A stretch of DNA of 64,000 nt from CAVSWT01 sp963731745 (GCA_963731745.1 CAVSWT010000006.1:62001-126000); one strand, 5' to 3'. Shown: positions 25,323-35,028, numbered from the stretch's first letter. Numbers and translations: made by a program. The notes: generated by a model not told the origin, from the letters alone.

Positions 25323-27195
25323 ATATCTCCTCCGGTTTAAATTCAGATAAAATAGATTTAGCATCTTCAAATTTTTCGTGATCTCCTGAGATCAGTAAGG
25401 CAAACTTATCCCGGCTGAACCGTTCTTCATAACCTTCCATTGTATGAGTTCGATGCAGCTTAGAATTAATCATTAATCCTATTAAATTTCCAATCGAACC
25501 AAAAAGAATTGTAAGCTCAAAGGCTATGACTGTATATGGAATTACAGCGACAGGATGTTTGCCTCCAACAATATTGCTGTTCACTAAAGCTGTCCCGATT
25601 GCCAGTCCGTATCCAGAAGCGCAGCCTAATATTCCGCCAATTAAAGTATATAGTCTGACATTGCTTTTTGTATAACCTAATAATTTTAGAAGAGGTTTCA
25701 TTTTAACCGGAGTGAAGGTTTCTATTCTTTCAAAGCCAGCCTCCTTTATTTTTTTTACTGCATTTATTAAAGCTTCAGGGGAAGAGAAAACAAATCTTAT
25801 AAAACTTTTGCTGTTTAACTTCTTTACCGAAGTTGGAGATTCACTAACTTTTATTTTTACTTTTCTAGAAAATAATTGACTCTTGAAATCTGCAATTGGT
25901 ATTGTTGGCAACGATTTACTAAATGCCAAAAAGCTGAAAAGGAAAAAGCAAAGCGTTCCTGTTGCAACACTGATTTCAACCCAGCTTGGAGAATAATTAC
26001 CCCAATTATGAGGAATAAAATCATGTGAAGTTGAGGCAATAACAATTAACAATCTTTCAAACCACATCCCGACATTAACAAGGATCGATACGATAAAAAG
26101 ATATTTTAAATTTCTTCGAAGCTTTTTAAAAATAAATGTAAGCGGAATAAAAACATTTAACGGAAGTATCATCCAAAAAATCCAACCATAAGGCCCGGTA
26201 TCTTTCCATGCTTCAAACTGCCAATCAAAAATATTACCGCTGTAACCGGCGATATATGGTTCTATGATATATGTGTATGCAAGAATTAATGTTGTAACCA
26301 TCATTGTACGAGCGAGTAAATCGAAGTGATCAACTGTAATCAGTTTTTCTAGTTTTAATATTTTTCTTAATGGAATTACCAATGTAAGCACCATTGCAAG
26401 CCCTGAATGAATTGCACCTGCCACAAAGTATGGGGCAAATATTGTAGAATGCCAGCCGGGTAAAAGCGACATAGCAAAATCCCAGGAAACAATAGAATGA
26501 ACTGAAATTACTAGCGGAGTTGCAAGAGCAGCAAAAAATAGATATGACCTTCCGTAGTGCCGCCATTGGCTTGCCGCACCGCTCCAGCCTAAAGAAAGTA
26601 TCCTAAATATTTTAGATTTGTAATGATCTTTTCCAAGCTCTTTTTCAAAACGGTCTCTTGCAGCAGCGGCATCTGGAATTAGTCCGACATAAAAGAAAAT
26701 AATGCTGACAGTCAGGTAGGTAAATACTGCGGTCAAATCCCAAACCAACGGACTTTTAAAATTAGGCCAGATGTGTCTTTCACTTGGATAAGGAATTATA
26801 TAATAGAACACCCACAGCCGCCCAAGATGAATTAATGGATACATGCCCGCGCAAAGAACAGCAATGATCGTCATTGCTTCTGCTGAACGAGAAACTGCAT
26901 CACGCCATTTTGCTCTAACTAAATGCAGTATGGCTGAAATCAACGTGCCTGAATGTGCAATACCAATCCAGAAAACAAAATTAGTAATGTAAATTCCCCA
27001 GCCGACGGGATGAGTAATTCCGGCCACACCCATACCTGTTTTAACTTGATATATCCAGGCGACCATTCCAACTAAAACGCCAACACCAAGTACCGCTAAT
27101 ACAATATAATAAATTGGAACAGCGGGTTTAATGGGACTTAATACGTCGTCATTAATTTTTCCATAATCTAATTTATCGAGATATTCCTCATTCAT
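25306..27195 (-). CDS. actCD: Fusion of ActC (NrfD-like quinol-oxidising subunit) and ActD (DUF3341)
   Basis: 629 aa. Residues ~1-455 are ActC: about ten helices, with TGMGVAGITHPVGWGIYITN, RSAEAMTIIAVLCAGMYPL, LGRLWVFYYIIPYPS and AIHSGLAMVLTLVIPLRK as family motifs. Residues ~465-629 are an ActD/DUF3341 domain: VFSSPEALINAVKKIKEAGF, a central pair of helices (about 520-585) and a soluble tail (FALLISGDHEKFEDAK). ActC and ActD are usually separate genes, and the linker here is in frame with no sign of a lost stop. The gene immediately follows actB (start at 27195, stop of actB at 27196). Confidence 0.93.
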   Translation of the reverse strand: MNEEYLDKLDYGKINDDVLSPIKPAVPIYYIVLAVLGVGVLVGMVAWIYQVKTGMGVAGITHPVGWGIYITNFVFWIGIAHSGTLISAILHLVRAKWRDAVSRSAEAMTIIAVLCAGMYPLIHLGRLWVFYYIIPYPSERHIWPNFKSPLVWDLTAVFTYLTVSIIFFYVGLIPDAAAARDRFEKELGKDHYKSKIFRILSLGWSGAASQWRHYGRSYLFFAALATPLVISVHSIVSWDFAMSLLPGWHSTIFAPYFVAGAIHSGLAMVLTLVIPLRKILKLEKLITVDHFDLLARTMMVTTLILAYTYIIEPYIAGYSGNIFDWQFEAWKDTGPYGWIFWMILPLNVFIPLTFIFKKLRRNLKYLFIVSILVNVGMWFERLLIVIASTSHDFIPHNWGNYSPSWVEISVATGTLCFFLFSFLAFSKSLPTIPIADFKSQLFSRKVKIKVSESPTSVKKLNSKSFIRFVFSSPEALINAVKKIKEAGFERIETFTPVKMKPLLKLLGYTKSNVRLYTLIGGILGCASGYGLAIGTALVNSNIVGGKHPVAVIPYTVIAFELTILFGSIGNLIGLMINSKLHRTHTMEGYEERFSRDKFALLISGDHEKFEDAKSILSEFKPEEIYESGS

Positions 27196-30063
27196 TTAAC
27201 TTTCTTTCGTATCTATTCTTTTTAAATACACAACAGCCGGTTTTGTATTTAATTCTTTTAACACTTGATATCTTCTGGAATCATTATTAAAAGTTCCATG
27301 AACCTTTGATTCTTTGTTAAGCAGATCTCCAAATTGAAATGCTTTTGTCGGGCATGATTGAACGCAAGCTGGTTTTATTTCACCGTCTTCAATTTTTCTG
27401 CCTTCGTTCATAGCTTTGTATTCAACGCTTCTAATTCTTTGAACACAGAATGTGCATTTCTCCATTACTCCGCGAGTTCGAACAGTTACTTCCGGATTTA
27501 GCTGCACGTTAAGTGGTTTTTCAAATTCAGGTGTAAACCAATTGAACCTTCTAACTTTATATGGACAGTTATTTGAGCAATATCTTGTGCCTATACATCT
27601 ATTATATATTTGCGCATTAAGTCCTTCTTCATTGTGAACAGCTGCAAAAACCGGACAAACCGGTTCGCAAGGCGCGGCATCGCAGTGCTGACATGGCAAT
27701 GGGAAAAAACCTATTTTATTTTTTTCATTTTCTTTTTTATATGGAGTCACTTTTAACCAGGCCATTTCACGGCCTTCTGCGCAGTGTTCGGCACCGACGA
27801 CAAAAATATTATTTTCAGCATAACAGGCTACAGCACAAGCTCCACATCCGGTGCAAGATTGTAAATCGATTGTCATTGACCATCGGCGCTTTGCATGGTT
27901 ATGAGGAGAATATAGATCTCTATCTTCATTATAGCCTTCGGGTAAAGGAAGAATGATTTCTTCCATTTCATTTTTATTTTTTAATTCTTCTAGAGAAATC
28001 CATTTTACAATGTCACGCCCAAACTGCTCTTGTGTTTTTGATAAATTGATTGGCATTTTGCTTTCGCCGGTTACTGATAATTTAACTTTAGCAAAATGAA
28101 AATTATCTTCTTCTAAAATGTTAAAAGGATTTGCTCCAATGCCCCTCGCATTTTTACCTAATTCAGTGTGGCCTTGACCGAATGGAATTGCCAGAGTATT
28201 TTCTATAACTTCTTCTGTAATTCTTATTGGAGCTTTTATTTTTCCTGTTGAAGATTTAATTTCGATTATATCTCCATTTTCCAAATCTAAATCATCAGCA
28301 TTTTTAGGATTCATGTCAATCCAGCTTCCCCAAACAATTGTTGACATCGGATCGGGTGCTTCTTGAAGCCAGCCGCGGTTTGCAGTTCTTCCGTCAAAAA
28401 AGAATATTGACGGATAAGCCCACAAATTAAATTCATTTTTTTCTAATGATTGATTGGAATTATTATATGATAACAATGTGTTGGAATAATTATTTTTGGG
28501 ATTTTTTAATATACTAACACCTTCGTGACCACCTTTTCTTAATGATTCATCCCAAAAATCTTCGAAGGAGTTTGCTGAGTTTGATTTATTGTGGATCTCT
28601 TTCCATCTTGCCCGAAGCCAATCGTAAAAATTTTCAGTTGATTCGTTATCATTTCGATTTAATGTTTTTCCAGCTGCATCTGCAAGTCCGATAAGAATAT
28701 CACCCGCAGTATGTGTATCATATAAAGGCTGCATGGTTGGTTGGATTAATTGATTAACACCTTTTATTGGTTCATAATCTCCCCATGTTTCCAGAGGATA
28801 ATTAATGGGTAAAATCCAATCAGCTAAAACTGCAGTTTCATCTCCCATATTGCCAAGATAGACTACGAGACCAGCATCTTTTAAATATGTTTTAAATTTA
28901 CTATCTGTAAAAACCGGATTAGTATTATTAATGATTATGATATCATCTTTAGTAAATTTAGAACATGTATTTTTTATTTCTTCATTAGAAGTTGTAAAAG
29001 TTAAAGCGTGAAAATTATTTAAATCTATAGTTTTATTTTCACTTTCCATTGCTTTATTAATAAGGGCCGCAGCCAAAGCATTTGCTTGGGAATGTTTTCC
29101 TTTTCCACCAGATGGTCCGCCTAAAGCTAATCCTGAACCAGATTTAGAAATTTTTTGGGCTATTTTTTTTATTTCATTTTCGGAAATGTATTTTTTATAA
29201 ATGTCATCAACTTCTCCCAAATATTTTTCTCCATCGTAGTTCAATTCCTTCAGTATAGCATTAGCAATTGAAATTTCTATTCCGGCGGGAACCTGGTAAA
29301 ATTTATCCGCATTTGCTGCAGTCATTGATAGTCGCGGGCCGAAATAAATAAATTCACCAATCTTGCCATTTTTGTATTCATGCATCTTTTTAAATTGCGA
29401 AGCGAACTGAACAGGTGAAATCCATGTCTCTAAAAAATCAACACCAAAACTTATTAAAAGATCAGCCTGATCAATTTTATAGTTTGGAACTACTGCACTC
29501 CCAAATACTTTTTGATTTGCTTTTTTTACAGATTCATAATTATATGCTTCATAGTAAATAGGCGATGGAGAACTAAAGGCTTGAGTAAATTTGTTCATTA
29601 CTTCATCAAGTGCACCTGTTTGAAGATCAGAAACTAAAAATATTTTTCCCTTTAAATTTTTTAGGCGCTTCCCTATTTCATCAATGGCCGTTTCCCAATA
29701 AGTAATTTCAAAATTATCTTCATATTTTTTTCTTAATACATTTTGTATCCGTTCAGGATCATATAATCCTTGCAGCGATGATTGCCCTCTTGCACATAGT
29801 CCCCCTTCATTTATTTTACTCTCAGGATTTCCTTCAGCTTTTGTCACTCTTCCATCTCTATACCATAAATGCATTCCGCACCCTGCTGGGCACTCCCGGC
29901 AAGTAGTAGCATAAAAAGCCCACTCACCCGGTTCGGGATAATTAGGTTGATTTACATATGGGATTAATTTTTGTACGGGTTTTTCGCAGCCTGAGGAGAT
30001 TAACGCTGCACTAATTCCACCTGTTATTAATAGAAATGACTTACGGGAAATTTTTTCATTCAT
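27196..30063 (-). CDS. actB: Alternative complex III Fe-S subunit ActB (molybdopterin-oxidoreductase-like plus ferredoxin domains)
   Basis: 955 aa, the large periplasmic subunit. The N-terminus (SRKSFLLITGGISAA) looks like a Tat/lipoprotein-type signal with SSGC at the end. Residues ~45-660 resemble molybdopterin oxidoreductases, with the first Fe-S motif CRECPAGCGMHLW and Cys in GGLCARGQ; ActB proteins lack the cofactor. Residues ~715-940 form a four-cluster ferredoxin module: CTGCGACAVAC, CQHCDAAPCEPVC, CIGTRYCSNNCPY and CTFCVQ with CVQSCPTKAFQFGD. It carries electrons from the quinol site to ActA/E. First gene of the operon; the leader region 30064-30270 should hold its promoter. Confidence 0.93.
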   Translation of the reverse strand: MNEKISRKSFLLITGGISAALISSGCEKPVQKLIPYVNQPNYPEPGEWAFYATTCRECPAGCGMHLWYRDGRVTKAEGNPESKINEGGLCARGQSSLQGLYDPERIQNVLRKKYEDNFEITYWETAIDEIGKRLKNLKGKIFLVSDLQTGALDEVMNKFTQAFSSPSPIYYEAYNYESVKKANQKVFGSAVVPNYKIDQADLLISFGVDFLETWISPVQFASQFKKMHEYKNGKIGEFIYFGPRLSMTAANADKFYQVPAGIEISIANAILKELNYDGEKYLGEVDDIYKKYISENEIKKIAQKISKSGSGLALGGPSGGKGKHSQANALAAALINKAMESENKTIDLNNFHALTFTTSNEEIKNTCSKFTKDDIIIINNTNPVFTDSKFKTYLKDAGLVVYLGNMGDETAVLADWILPINYPLETWGDYEPIKGVNQLIQPTMQPLYDTHTAGDILIGLADAAGKTLNRNDNESTENFYDWLRARWKEIHNKSNSANSFEDFWDESLRKGGHEGVSILKNPKNNYSNTLLSYNNSNQSLEKNEFNLWAYPSIFFFDGRTANRGWLQEAPDPMSTIVWGSWIDMNPKNADDLDLENGDIIEIKSSTGKIKAPIRITEEVIENTLAIPFGQGHTELGKNARGIGANPFNILEEDNFHFAKVKLSVTGESKMPINLSKTQEQFGRDIVKWISLEELKNKNEMEEIILPLPEGYNEDRDLYSPHNHAKRRWSMTIDLQSCTGCGACAVACYAENNIFVVGAEHCAEGREMAWLKVTPYKKENEKNKIGFFPLPCQHCDAAPCEPVCPVFAAVHNEEGLNAQIYNRCIGTRYCSNNCPYKVRRFNWFTPEFEKPLNVQLNPEVTVRTRGVMEKCTFCVQRIRSVEYKAMNEGRKIEDGEIKPACVQSCPTKAFQFGDLLNKESKVHGTFNNDSRRYQVLKELNTKPAVVYLKRIDTKES

Positions 30064-30270
30064 CGATTATCTATCGTCCATCATCTTTTTTATAATCTTT
30101 TAAGAACATGAATTTCCACAAAGATTTATAATTCTAAGAAAGAAAGTGGTGATAACGCTCAAGCATTATTTATAAATGTAACTCTCCTCACTTTTTGTTT
30201 GAGTGAAATTAATTTAAGATGAAAAAAATTCATTGAAATATTAAACAATATATTATGTTACTCTTAATTA

Positions 30271-30531
30271 TTAATAGTCTTCATCACTTTCATTATCGGG
30301 ATTATAATCCGGTGCTCTATTCTTATCAGGCATCGGGTCAACACCTTTAAATCCAAGATTGTCAATTGTTCCATCTTTTCGTAGTATAACTAATTTGTCA
30401 TCGCTTGCCATAGCAATTTCTTTAGCGGTTTCAATGGCTTCTTTTTTGGTGTCATGCAGAGAAGTAATCTCTTCTTCATTTTCTCCTTTGACTGCCCACT
30501 TACCATTATATGGCATTACATATTGATTCAT
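30271..30531 (-). CDS. DUF2188 family protein
   Basis: 86 aa. The sequence from GKWAVKGENEEEITSLHDTK through EAIETAKEIAMASDDKLVI to LRKDGTIDNLGF follows the DUF2188 pattern (W-A-V-K, T/K-K-E-A-I-x-x-A, DGxI). The C-terminal tail (DPMPDKNRAPDYNPDNESDE) is acidic and probably disordered. Function unknown; proteins of this family are small, soluble, and common in bacteria with many stress genes. ATG at 30531 follows AAAAGGAGAAAAT. It is a single gene, separated by about 207 bp from actB. Confidence 0.85.
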   Translation of the reverse strand: MNQYVMPYNGKWAVKGENEEEITSLHDTKKEAIETAKEIAMASDDKLVILRKDGTIDNLGFKGVDPMPDKNRAPDYNPDNESDEDY

Positions 30532-30719
30532 AATTTTCTCCTTTTTATTGAAAACATAATAACTTTATTCTAATTAATTAGTGATAAAATTCAATTAGCA
30601 TGTGATTAACAACTGCTCAAAACATTTTAAAATTTAATATATTTTTAATAAATCAATGTGATAAAACATATGCACGTAATTATTAAGTCTGATAAATAGT
30701 TTCAACACATTTTATATTT

Positions 30720-31274
30720 ATGGATAATCTTAAATGGCTTTTAGGAATTAATTTAAAAAATTTAAATATGCTGCAGATGGGACTTCGGGCAGTTATAATT
30801 TATCTCTGTGCATTAATCACTGTAAGGATCGGTGATAAAAGATTTCTTGGTAAAACTACAGCTTTTGATTTTATTTTTGGAATATTCATCGGTTCATTAT
30901 TAAGCCGTGCAATTAATGGCAATGCGCCGCTTTTACCAACAATATTTACTGCATTAGTGCTTGTGGGAATGCACTGGTTATTAAGCCTTTTAGCTTTTAA
31001 ATTCAAAGTGTTTGGTTCATTAATAAAAGGTGATAGACGGATTTTAATTAAAGATGGAAAAATTAATTGGAAAGAAATGAAGTCAGCTCACCTAACAGAG
31101 GATGACCTTAAATTAGAATTAAGATATGAAACAGGTAAAACTAAAATTGAAGAAATTAAAACTGCCTACTTTGAACGAAACGGCAAAATAAGTTTTATTC
31201 AATATCCGAATGAAAAAATATTTAGCGTAAAAGCTGAAGAAGGCATTCAAAATATTCACATCAATATAAAGTAG
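30720..31274 (+). CDS. DUF421 (YetF-like) membrane protein
   Basis: 184 aa. Three N-terminal helices (about 22-42, 48-66 and 74-96) are followed by a soluble C-terminal domain with RRILIKDGKINWKEMKSAHL. The stretch RFLGKTTAFDFIFGIFIGSL is the family signature at the second helix. Family members are of unknown function, often linked to spore or stress physiology in Firmicutes. Length is slightly short for YetF but normal for single-domain relatives. It is read divergently from the DUF2188 gene. RBS is not obvious before ATG at 30720. Confidence 0.88.
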   Translation: MDNLKWLLGINLKNLNMLQMGLRAVIIYLCALITVRIGDKRFLGKTTAFDFIFGIFIGSLLSRAINGNAPLLPTIFTALVLVGMHWLLSLLAFKFKVFGSLIKGDRRILIKDGKINWKEMKSAHLTEDDLKLELRYETGKTKIEEIKTAYFERNGKISFIQYPNEKIFSVKAEEGIQNIHINIK

Positions 31275-31372
31275 ACATCAAATAAGTTGCAATAATTTAA
31301 ATAAATATTTCCGTGATGTTTAAAAGGGCGAATCACTAAAAAAATTCTATTCAAATAATATGAGATACAGAT

Positions 31373-32404
31373 TTGGCTGAGAATAAAAATAAATCAATAA
31401 AAAACTTTGGCTTGCGCTACACTAATGAAAAAGATTTATGCTTCCAACGGAGAAAGCACGGGAGAGGTTTTCAATATTTAAATCTTGACGGCGAAGTAAT
31501 AAAAAATAAAGATCTAATTAAAAGATTTAAAGATTTAGTTATTCCACCCGCTTGGGAAGATGTTCACATTTGTAATTTTAAAAACGGTCATATTCAAGTA
31601 ACCGGGAAAGATAATAAAGGCAGGAAACAATATATCTATCACGAGAAATGGGAGGAATACAGCAGCTCAACTAAATTCAGTAGACTTATAGAATTTGGAG
31701 AATCTCTCCCTAAAATTCGTAAACATATTGCCAAAGATTTTAAACTAAGAACTTTTTCTAAAGAAAAAGTTTTGTCATTAATTATAAAGCTTTTAGAAGA
31801 GACTTTGATTAGAATCGGAAATGAAAAATATGCAGAAGAAAATAATTCTTTCGGGCTGACCACCTTAAGGAATAAACATATTAAAAAGAATGGATCCGGT
31901 TTAACATTTAAATTCCAGGGTAAATCGGGCAAAAAAGCTGAGTACGATATTAAAGATAAAAAATTGGTGCGTGCAATAAAGAAATGTCACGACTTACCTG
32001 GGCAACAGTTATTCCGATATATTGATGAGGATGGGAACTATCAAAATATTGAATCTTCAGATGTTAATGATTACTTGTTTTTAATAACAGAGAATAATTA
32101 TACAGCCAAAGATTTTAGAACCTGGGGAGCGACTGTCTATGCCGCAAGATTATTACGTAATTGCTCGGATGCTGACAACTCCAGTGAAAAAGATAAAAAT
32201 GTGATAAAGGTCGTGAAAGCGACGGCGGAAGAGTTAAATAACACAGCAGCAGTCTGTAAAAAATATTATATACATCCTGATATTTTTATTGCATACCATG
32301 ACGAATATCTATTTAAAGCATTTGCTAAATCTAGAGCGAATGGTAAATACGGATTAAGTGCGGAAGAAAAAGCAGTATTAAAGATTTTAAAACATTATTC
32401 ATAA
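31373..32404 (+). CDS. Type IB DNA topoisomerase (poxvirus-like)
   Basis: 343 aa. Relaxes supercoils by a 3'-phosphotyrosyl intermediate. It has the N-terminal domain (FGLRYTNEKDLCFQRRKHGR, with GEVIKNKDLIKRFKDLVIPP and WEDVHICNFKNGHIQVTG), then a catalytic domain of the phage-integrase fold: RIGNEKYAEENNSFGLTTLR (catalytic Arg ~137), KDFRTWGAT (Arg ~249) and the nucleophile Tyr ~299 in VCKKYYIHP. The start is TTG at 31373; no in-frame ATG exists upstream or before the conserved region. Bacterial IB topoisomerases are accessory enzymes, often in DNA-damage-tolerant or soil organisms, matching the Ku/LigD genes here. Confidence 0.93.
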   Translation: MAENKNKSIKNFGLRYTNEKDLCFQRRKHGRGFQYLNLDGEVIKNKDLIKRFKDLVIPPAWEDVHICNFKNGHIQVTGKDNKGRKQYIYHEKWEEYSSSTKFSRLIEFGESLPKIRKHIAKDFKLRTFSKEKVLSLIIKLLEETLIRIGNEKYAEENNSFGLTTLRNKHIKKNGSGLTFKFQGKSGKKAEYDIKDKKLVRAIKKCHDLPGQQLFRYIDEDGNYQNIESSDVNDYLFLITENNYTAKDFRTWGATVYAARLLRNCSDADNSSEKDKNVIKVVKATAEELNNTAAVCKKYYIHPDIFIAYHDEYLFKAFAKSRANGKYGLSAEEKAVLKILKHYS

Positions 32405-32421
32405 GAAAAAATAATTGAGGA

Positions 32422-32553
32422 ATGAAAATGAGAGCAAAAAAAGTAAATAAAGGATTGAGTAAAATTAAAAAAGCTGCAGGATATGTTTCTACTATTGCCA
32501 CCATCGGCATTTTAATTACACGGTTTGTACGAAAAAGAAAACAGAAGCAATAA
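32422..32553 (+). CDS. Small basic one-helix peptide, 43 aa
   Basis: I found this short ORF by reading the interval: ATG at 32422 preceded by TTGAGGA, stop TAA at 32551. The product starts MKMRAKKVNKGLSKIKKAAG, has one moderately hydrophobic helix (YVSTIATIGILITRFV) and ends in RKRKQKQ. The mix of basic flanks and helix suggests a small membrane protein or an antimicrobial-like peptide. It lies 17 bp after the topoisomerase gene and could be cotranscribed with it. Not recognised; coding status supported by RBS and amino-acid pattern only. Confidence 0.5.
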   Translation: MKMRAKKVNKGLSKIKKAAGYVSTIATIGILITRFVRKRKQKQ

Positions 32554-32720
32554 ATTTTAATATTAACCTTATTGACGGCGCCAAAATAAATTTTATAGAT
32601 TTAAATCACTAATGAGAAAATACCGGTTTGTTTTTGTAGATATCTCACAACAAAAGCTGTAAATATTTTGTATAATCTGTTGAGACCGTGTGTTATAAAC
32701 TAAAAATAAAAGGTGATTTG

Positions 32721-34034
32721 ATGAAAGAGTATTTTCCAAACGTAAAAGAAATAAAATTTGAAGGCAGAGATTCAGATAATCCATTAGCATTTAAACATTA
32801 CAACCCTGATGAAAAAGTGCTTGGCAAAAGAATGGAGGAACATTTAAAATTTTGCGTTGCGTATTGGCATACGTTCACATATTTAGGGGCTGATCTTTTT
32901 GGCGGGCCTGTATTTGAGAGAACCTATATGGGAAGCGACGACCCGATGAAAATGGCTGAACAGCGTCTAGAGGCTGCGTTTGAATTTTTTAAAAAGCTCG
33001 GTGTAAGATATTTTACATTCCATGATAGAGATCTGGTACCTGAAGCGGATAGCCAAAAAGAAACTAACAAACGAATTGATAAATTAATTCCCAAAGTAAA
33101 AGAGTTTCAAAAAGAAACCGGTATAAAACTTTTATGGGGCACAGCAAATACATTTGAGCCGAAAAGATATATGTCCGGCGCCAGCACTTCACCATATCCC
33201 GGTTCCTTTGCGTATGCTGCAAGCCAGGTTAAAAAGGCACTTGAATATTCAATGGAACTCGATGCCGATGGATTTACTTTGTGGGGTGGACGGGAAGGAT
33301 ATCAAACTCTTCTTAACACCGATATGAATAGAGAGCTAGATCATATGGGTATGTTTTACAGGATGTTTGTGGATTACAAAAACAAAATTGGATTTAAAGG
33401 ACAATTAAACATTGAACCTAAACCAAGAGAACCCACCAAAATTCAATATGACTTTGATGTGGAAAACTCTTTCGCGTTTTTACAACGGTACGGCCTGGAA
33501 AAAGAATTTAAATTTAATATTGAAGCCAATCATGCAACATTAGCAAATAAAACTTTTCAGCATGAACTTGAATATGCTGTTTCTAATGACTTACTCGGTT
33601 CCGTAGATGCTAATCGAGGTGATTTACTGCTGGGCTGGGATACAGATCAGTTCCCGATTGATATATATGAAAATACCTTTGCTATGTATTTAATTTTAAA
33701 GAGCGGCGGATTTACTTCCGGCGGTTTAAATTTTGATTCCAAACTTCGCAGGCAGTCAATTGATCAGGTAGATTTATTTTATGCTCATATAGGAGCTATG
33801 GATGCGTATGCAAGGGCTTTAAAAATTGCTGCTGATATTATTGAAGATGGTAAATTTGATGACTTCATTAAAGAAAGATATAATCAATGGGATGAAGGCA
33901 TCGGATCAAAAATTGAAAAAGGCGATGTCGGTTTTGAGGAATTAGAGCAATATGTTTATGAACATGGCGAGCCTGATATAAAAAGTGAAAGAAAAGAATA
34001 TTTGGAAAATTTATTAAATGAATATATTCATTAA
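32721..34034 (+). CDS. xylA: Xylose isomerase (class II)
   Basis: 437 aa. Converts D-xylose to D-xylulose, metal-dependent. I use ATG at 32721 (MKEYFPNVKEIKFEGRDSD), which has AAAGGTG upstream; the frame is open a little further left but those residues are unlike the family. Motifs in order: FHDRDLVPEADS, FTLWGGREGYQ, INIEPKPREPTK, NIEANHATLAN and VDANRGDLLLGWDTDQFP, containing the known metal-binding Glu/Asp/His residues. Length is typical. It is followed 5 bp later by an SDR gene, suggesting a small sugar operon; no xylulokinase is in the window. Confidence 0.97.
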   Translation: MKEYFPNVKEIKFEGRDSDNPLAFKHYNPDEKVLGKRMEEHLKFCVAYWHTFTYLGADLFGGPVFERTYMGSDDPMKMAEQRLEAAFEFFKKLGVRYFTFHDRDLVPEADSQKETNKRIDKLIPKVKEFQKETGIKLLWGTANTFEPKRYMSGASTSPYPGSFAYAASQVKKALEYSMELDADGFTLWGGREGYQTLLNTDMNRELDHMGMFYRMFVDYKNKIGFKGQLNIEPKPREPTKIQYDFDVENSFAFLQRYGLEKEFKFNIEANHATLANKTFQHELEYAVSNDLLGSVDANRGDLLLGWDTDQFPIDIYENTFAMYLILKSGGFTSGGLNFDSKLRRQSIDQVDLFYAHIGAMDAYARALKIAADIIEDGKFDDFIKERYNQWDEGIGSKIEKGDVGFEELEQYVYEHGEPDIKSERKEYLENLLNEYIH

Positions 34035-34039
34035 ATATA

Positions 34040-34924
34040 ATGGTAAAGAAAATGGCAAAGAGGTTAAATAATAAAGTTGCAATCGTAACTGGAGGCGCCA
34101 CTGGAATCGGAGAAGCAATTGTTAAAAAATTTATTCTTGAAGGCGCTAAAGTAGTTGTAAATGGGTTACCGGATGATCCAGTTGATGAAGTTGTAAATGA
34201 AATACAAAAAGATGGCGGTGATGCATATGGATTTAAGGGCGATATTTCTGAATCGAATATCGCAAAAAAATGTATAGAGCAGGCTATAAAAAAATATGAT
34301 CATCTCGATATTTTGATTAACAACGCCGGAACATTTCAAACGGTCGCCGCAGTTCAAGATTTCCCCGTGGAAGATTTTGACTACATGACAAAAATGAATG
34401 TTCGCTCATGTTTTTTAATGACAAAGTTTGCAATCCCCTATCTCCAAAAAACAGAGGGAAATATTATATCAACTGCATCTGAAGCTGGGACAATCGGACA
34501 ACCGTTATGTGCGCCTTACGGCGGATCCAAAGGCTGGATAATTTCTTTTATGCGCGGCGTTGCGCTTGAGCAGGCCGCCAATGGCATAAGAGCTAATTGC
34601 GTTTGCCCCGGCCCAACTGATACTCAATGGCATGATATTGATAAAAGCCCAATGACAAAAAAAATGGAAGATGATATTATTAATGGAACTCCGTTAGGAA
34701 GGCACGCAAATCCTGAAGAAATAGCAAATGTATTTTCTTTTCTAGCATCCAATGAAGCTAGTTTTGTAACAGGAGCTTTATATTTTGTTGATGGAGGTAT
34801 TTCAATAGGCAGAGGATCTTCCGGAAGTAATGTTCCTAATGAACTTCGTAAACAGCCTAGAGGTAAATTAGATTTACGGCATTCAAAAGAAGGATTGAGA
34901 AATAAAGAAGTACATTCTTTTTAA
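34040..34924 (+). CDS. SDR family oxidoreductase, xylA-linked
   Basis: 294 aa. Classical short-chain dehydrogenase: cofactor loop TGGATGIGEA (after NNKVAIVTGG), structural NNAG in LDILINNAGTF, catalytic Tyr and Lys in CAPYGGSKGW, PGPTDT after the active site, and the C-terminal VDGGISIGRGS. The family resembles the glucose-1-dehydrogenase/3-ketoacyl reductase type. A position 5 bp after xylA makes a sugar or sugar-alcohol dehydrogenase likely (inference). An extra basic tail (about 20 residues, ending KEVHSF) follows the canonical end. Two alternative N-terminal Met codons (residues 1 and 5) are both plausible. Confidence 0.9.
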   Translation: MVKKMAKRLNNKVAIVTGGATGIGEAIVKKFILEGAKVVVNGLPDDPVDEVVNEIQKDGGDAYGFKGDISESNIAKKCIEQAIKKYDHLDILINNAGTFQTVAAVQDFPVEDFDYMTKMNVRSCFLMTKFAIPYLQKTEGNIISTASEAGTIGQPLCAPYGGSKGWIISFMRGVALEQAANGIRANCVCPGPTDTQWHDIDKSPMTKKMEDDIINGTPLGRHANPEEIANVFSFLASNEASFVTGALYFVDGGISIGRGSSGSNVPNELRKQPRGKLDLRHSKEGLRNKEVHSF

Positions 34925-35028
34925 TAATTATTAGGAAATAAATTATTTATCATATTCCCCTATTGAGTTTTCCTATTAACTTGTAATTGACTATTCATAA
35001 TTAGGCGGGACGCTTTTTAATCAATCTA

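Noticed and set aside
27693..27956. A plus-strand reading frame within actB
   Set aside because: Antisense to a region of ActB that contains conserved ferredoxin cysteines; shadow.
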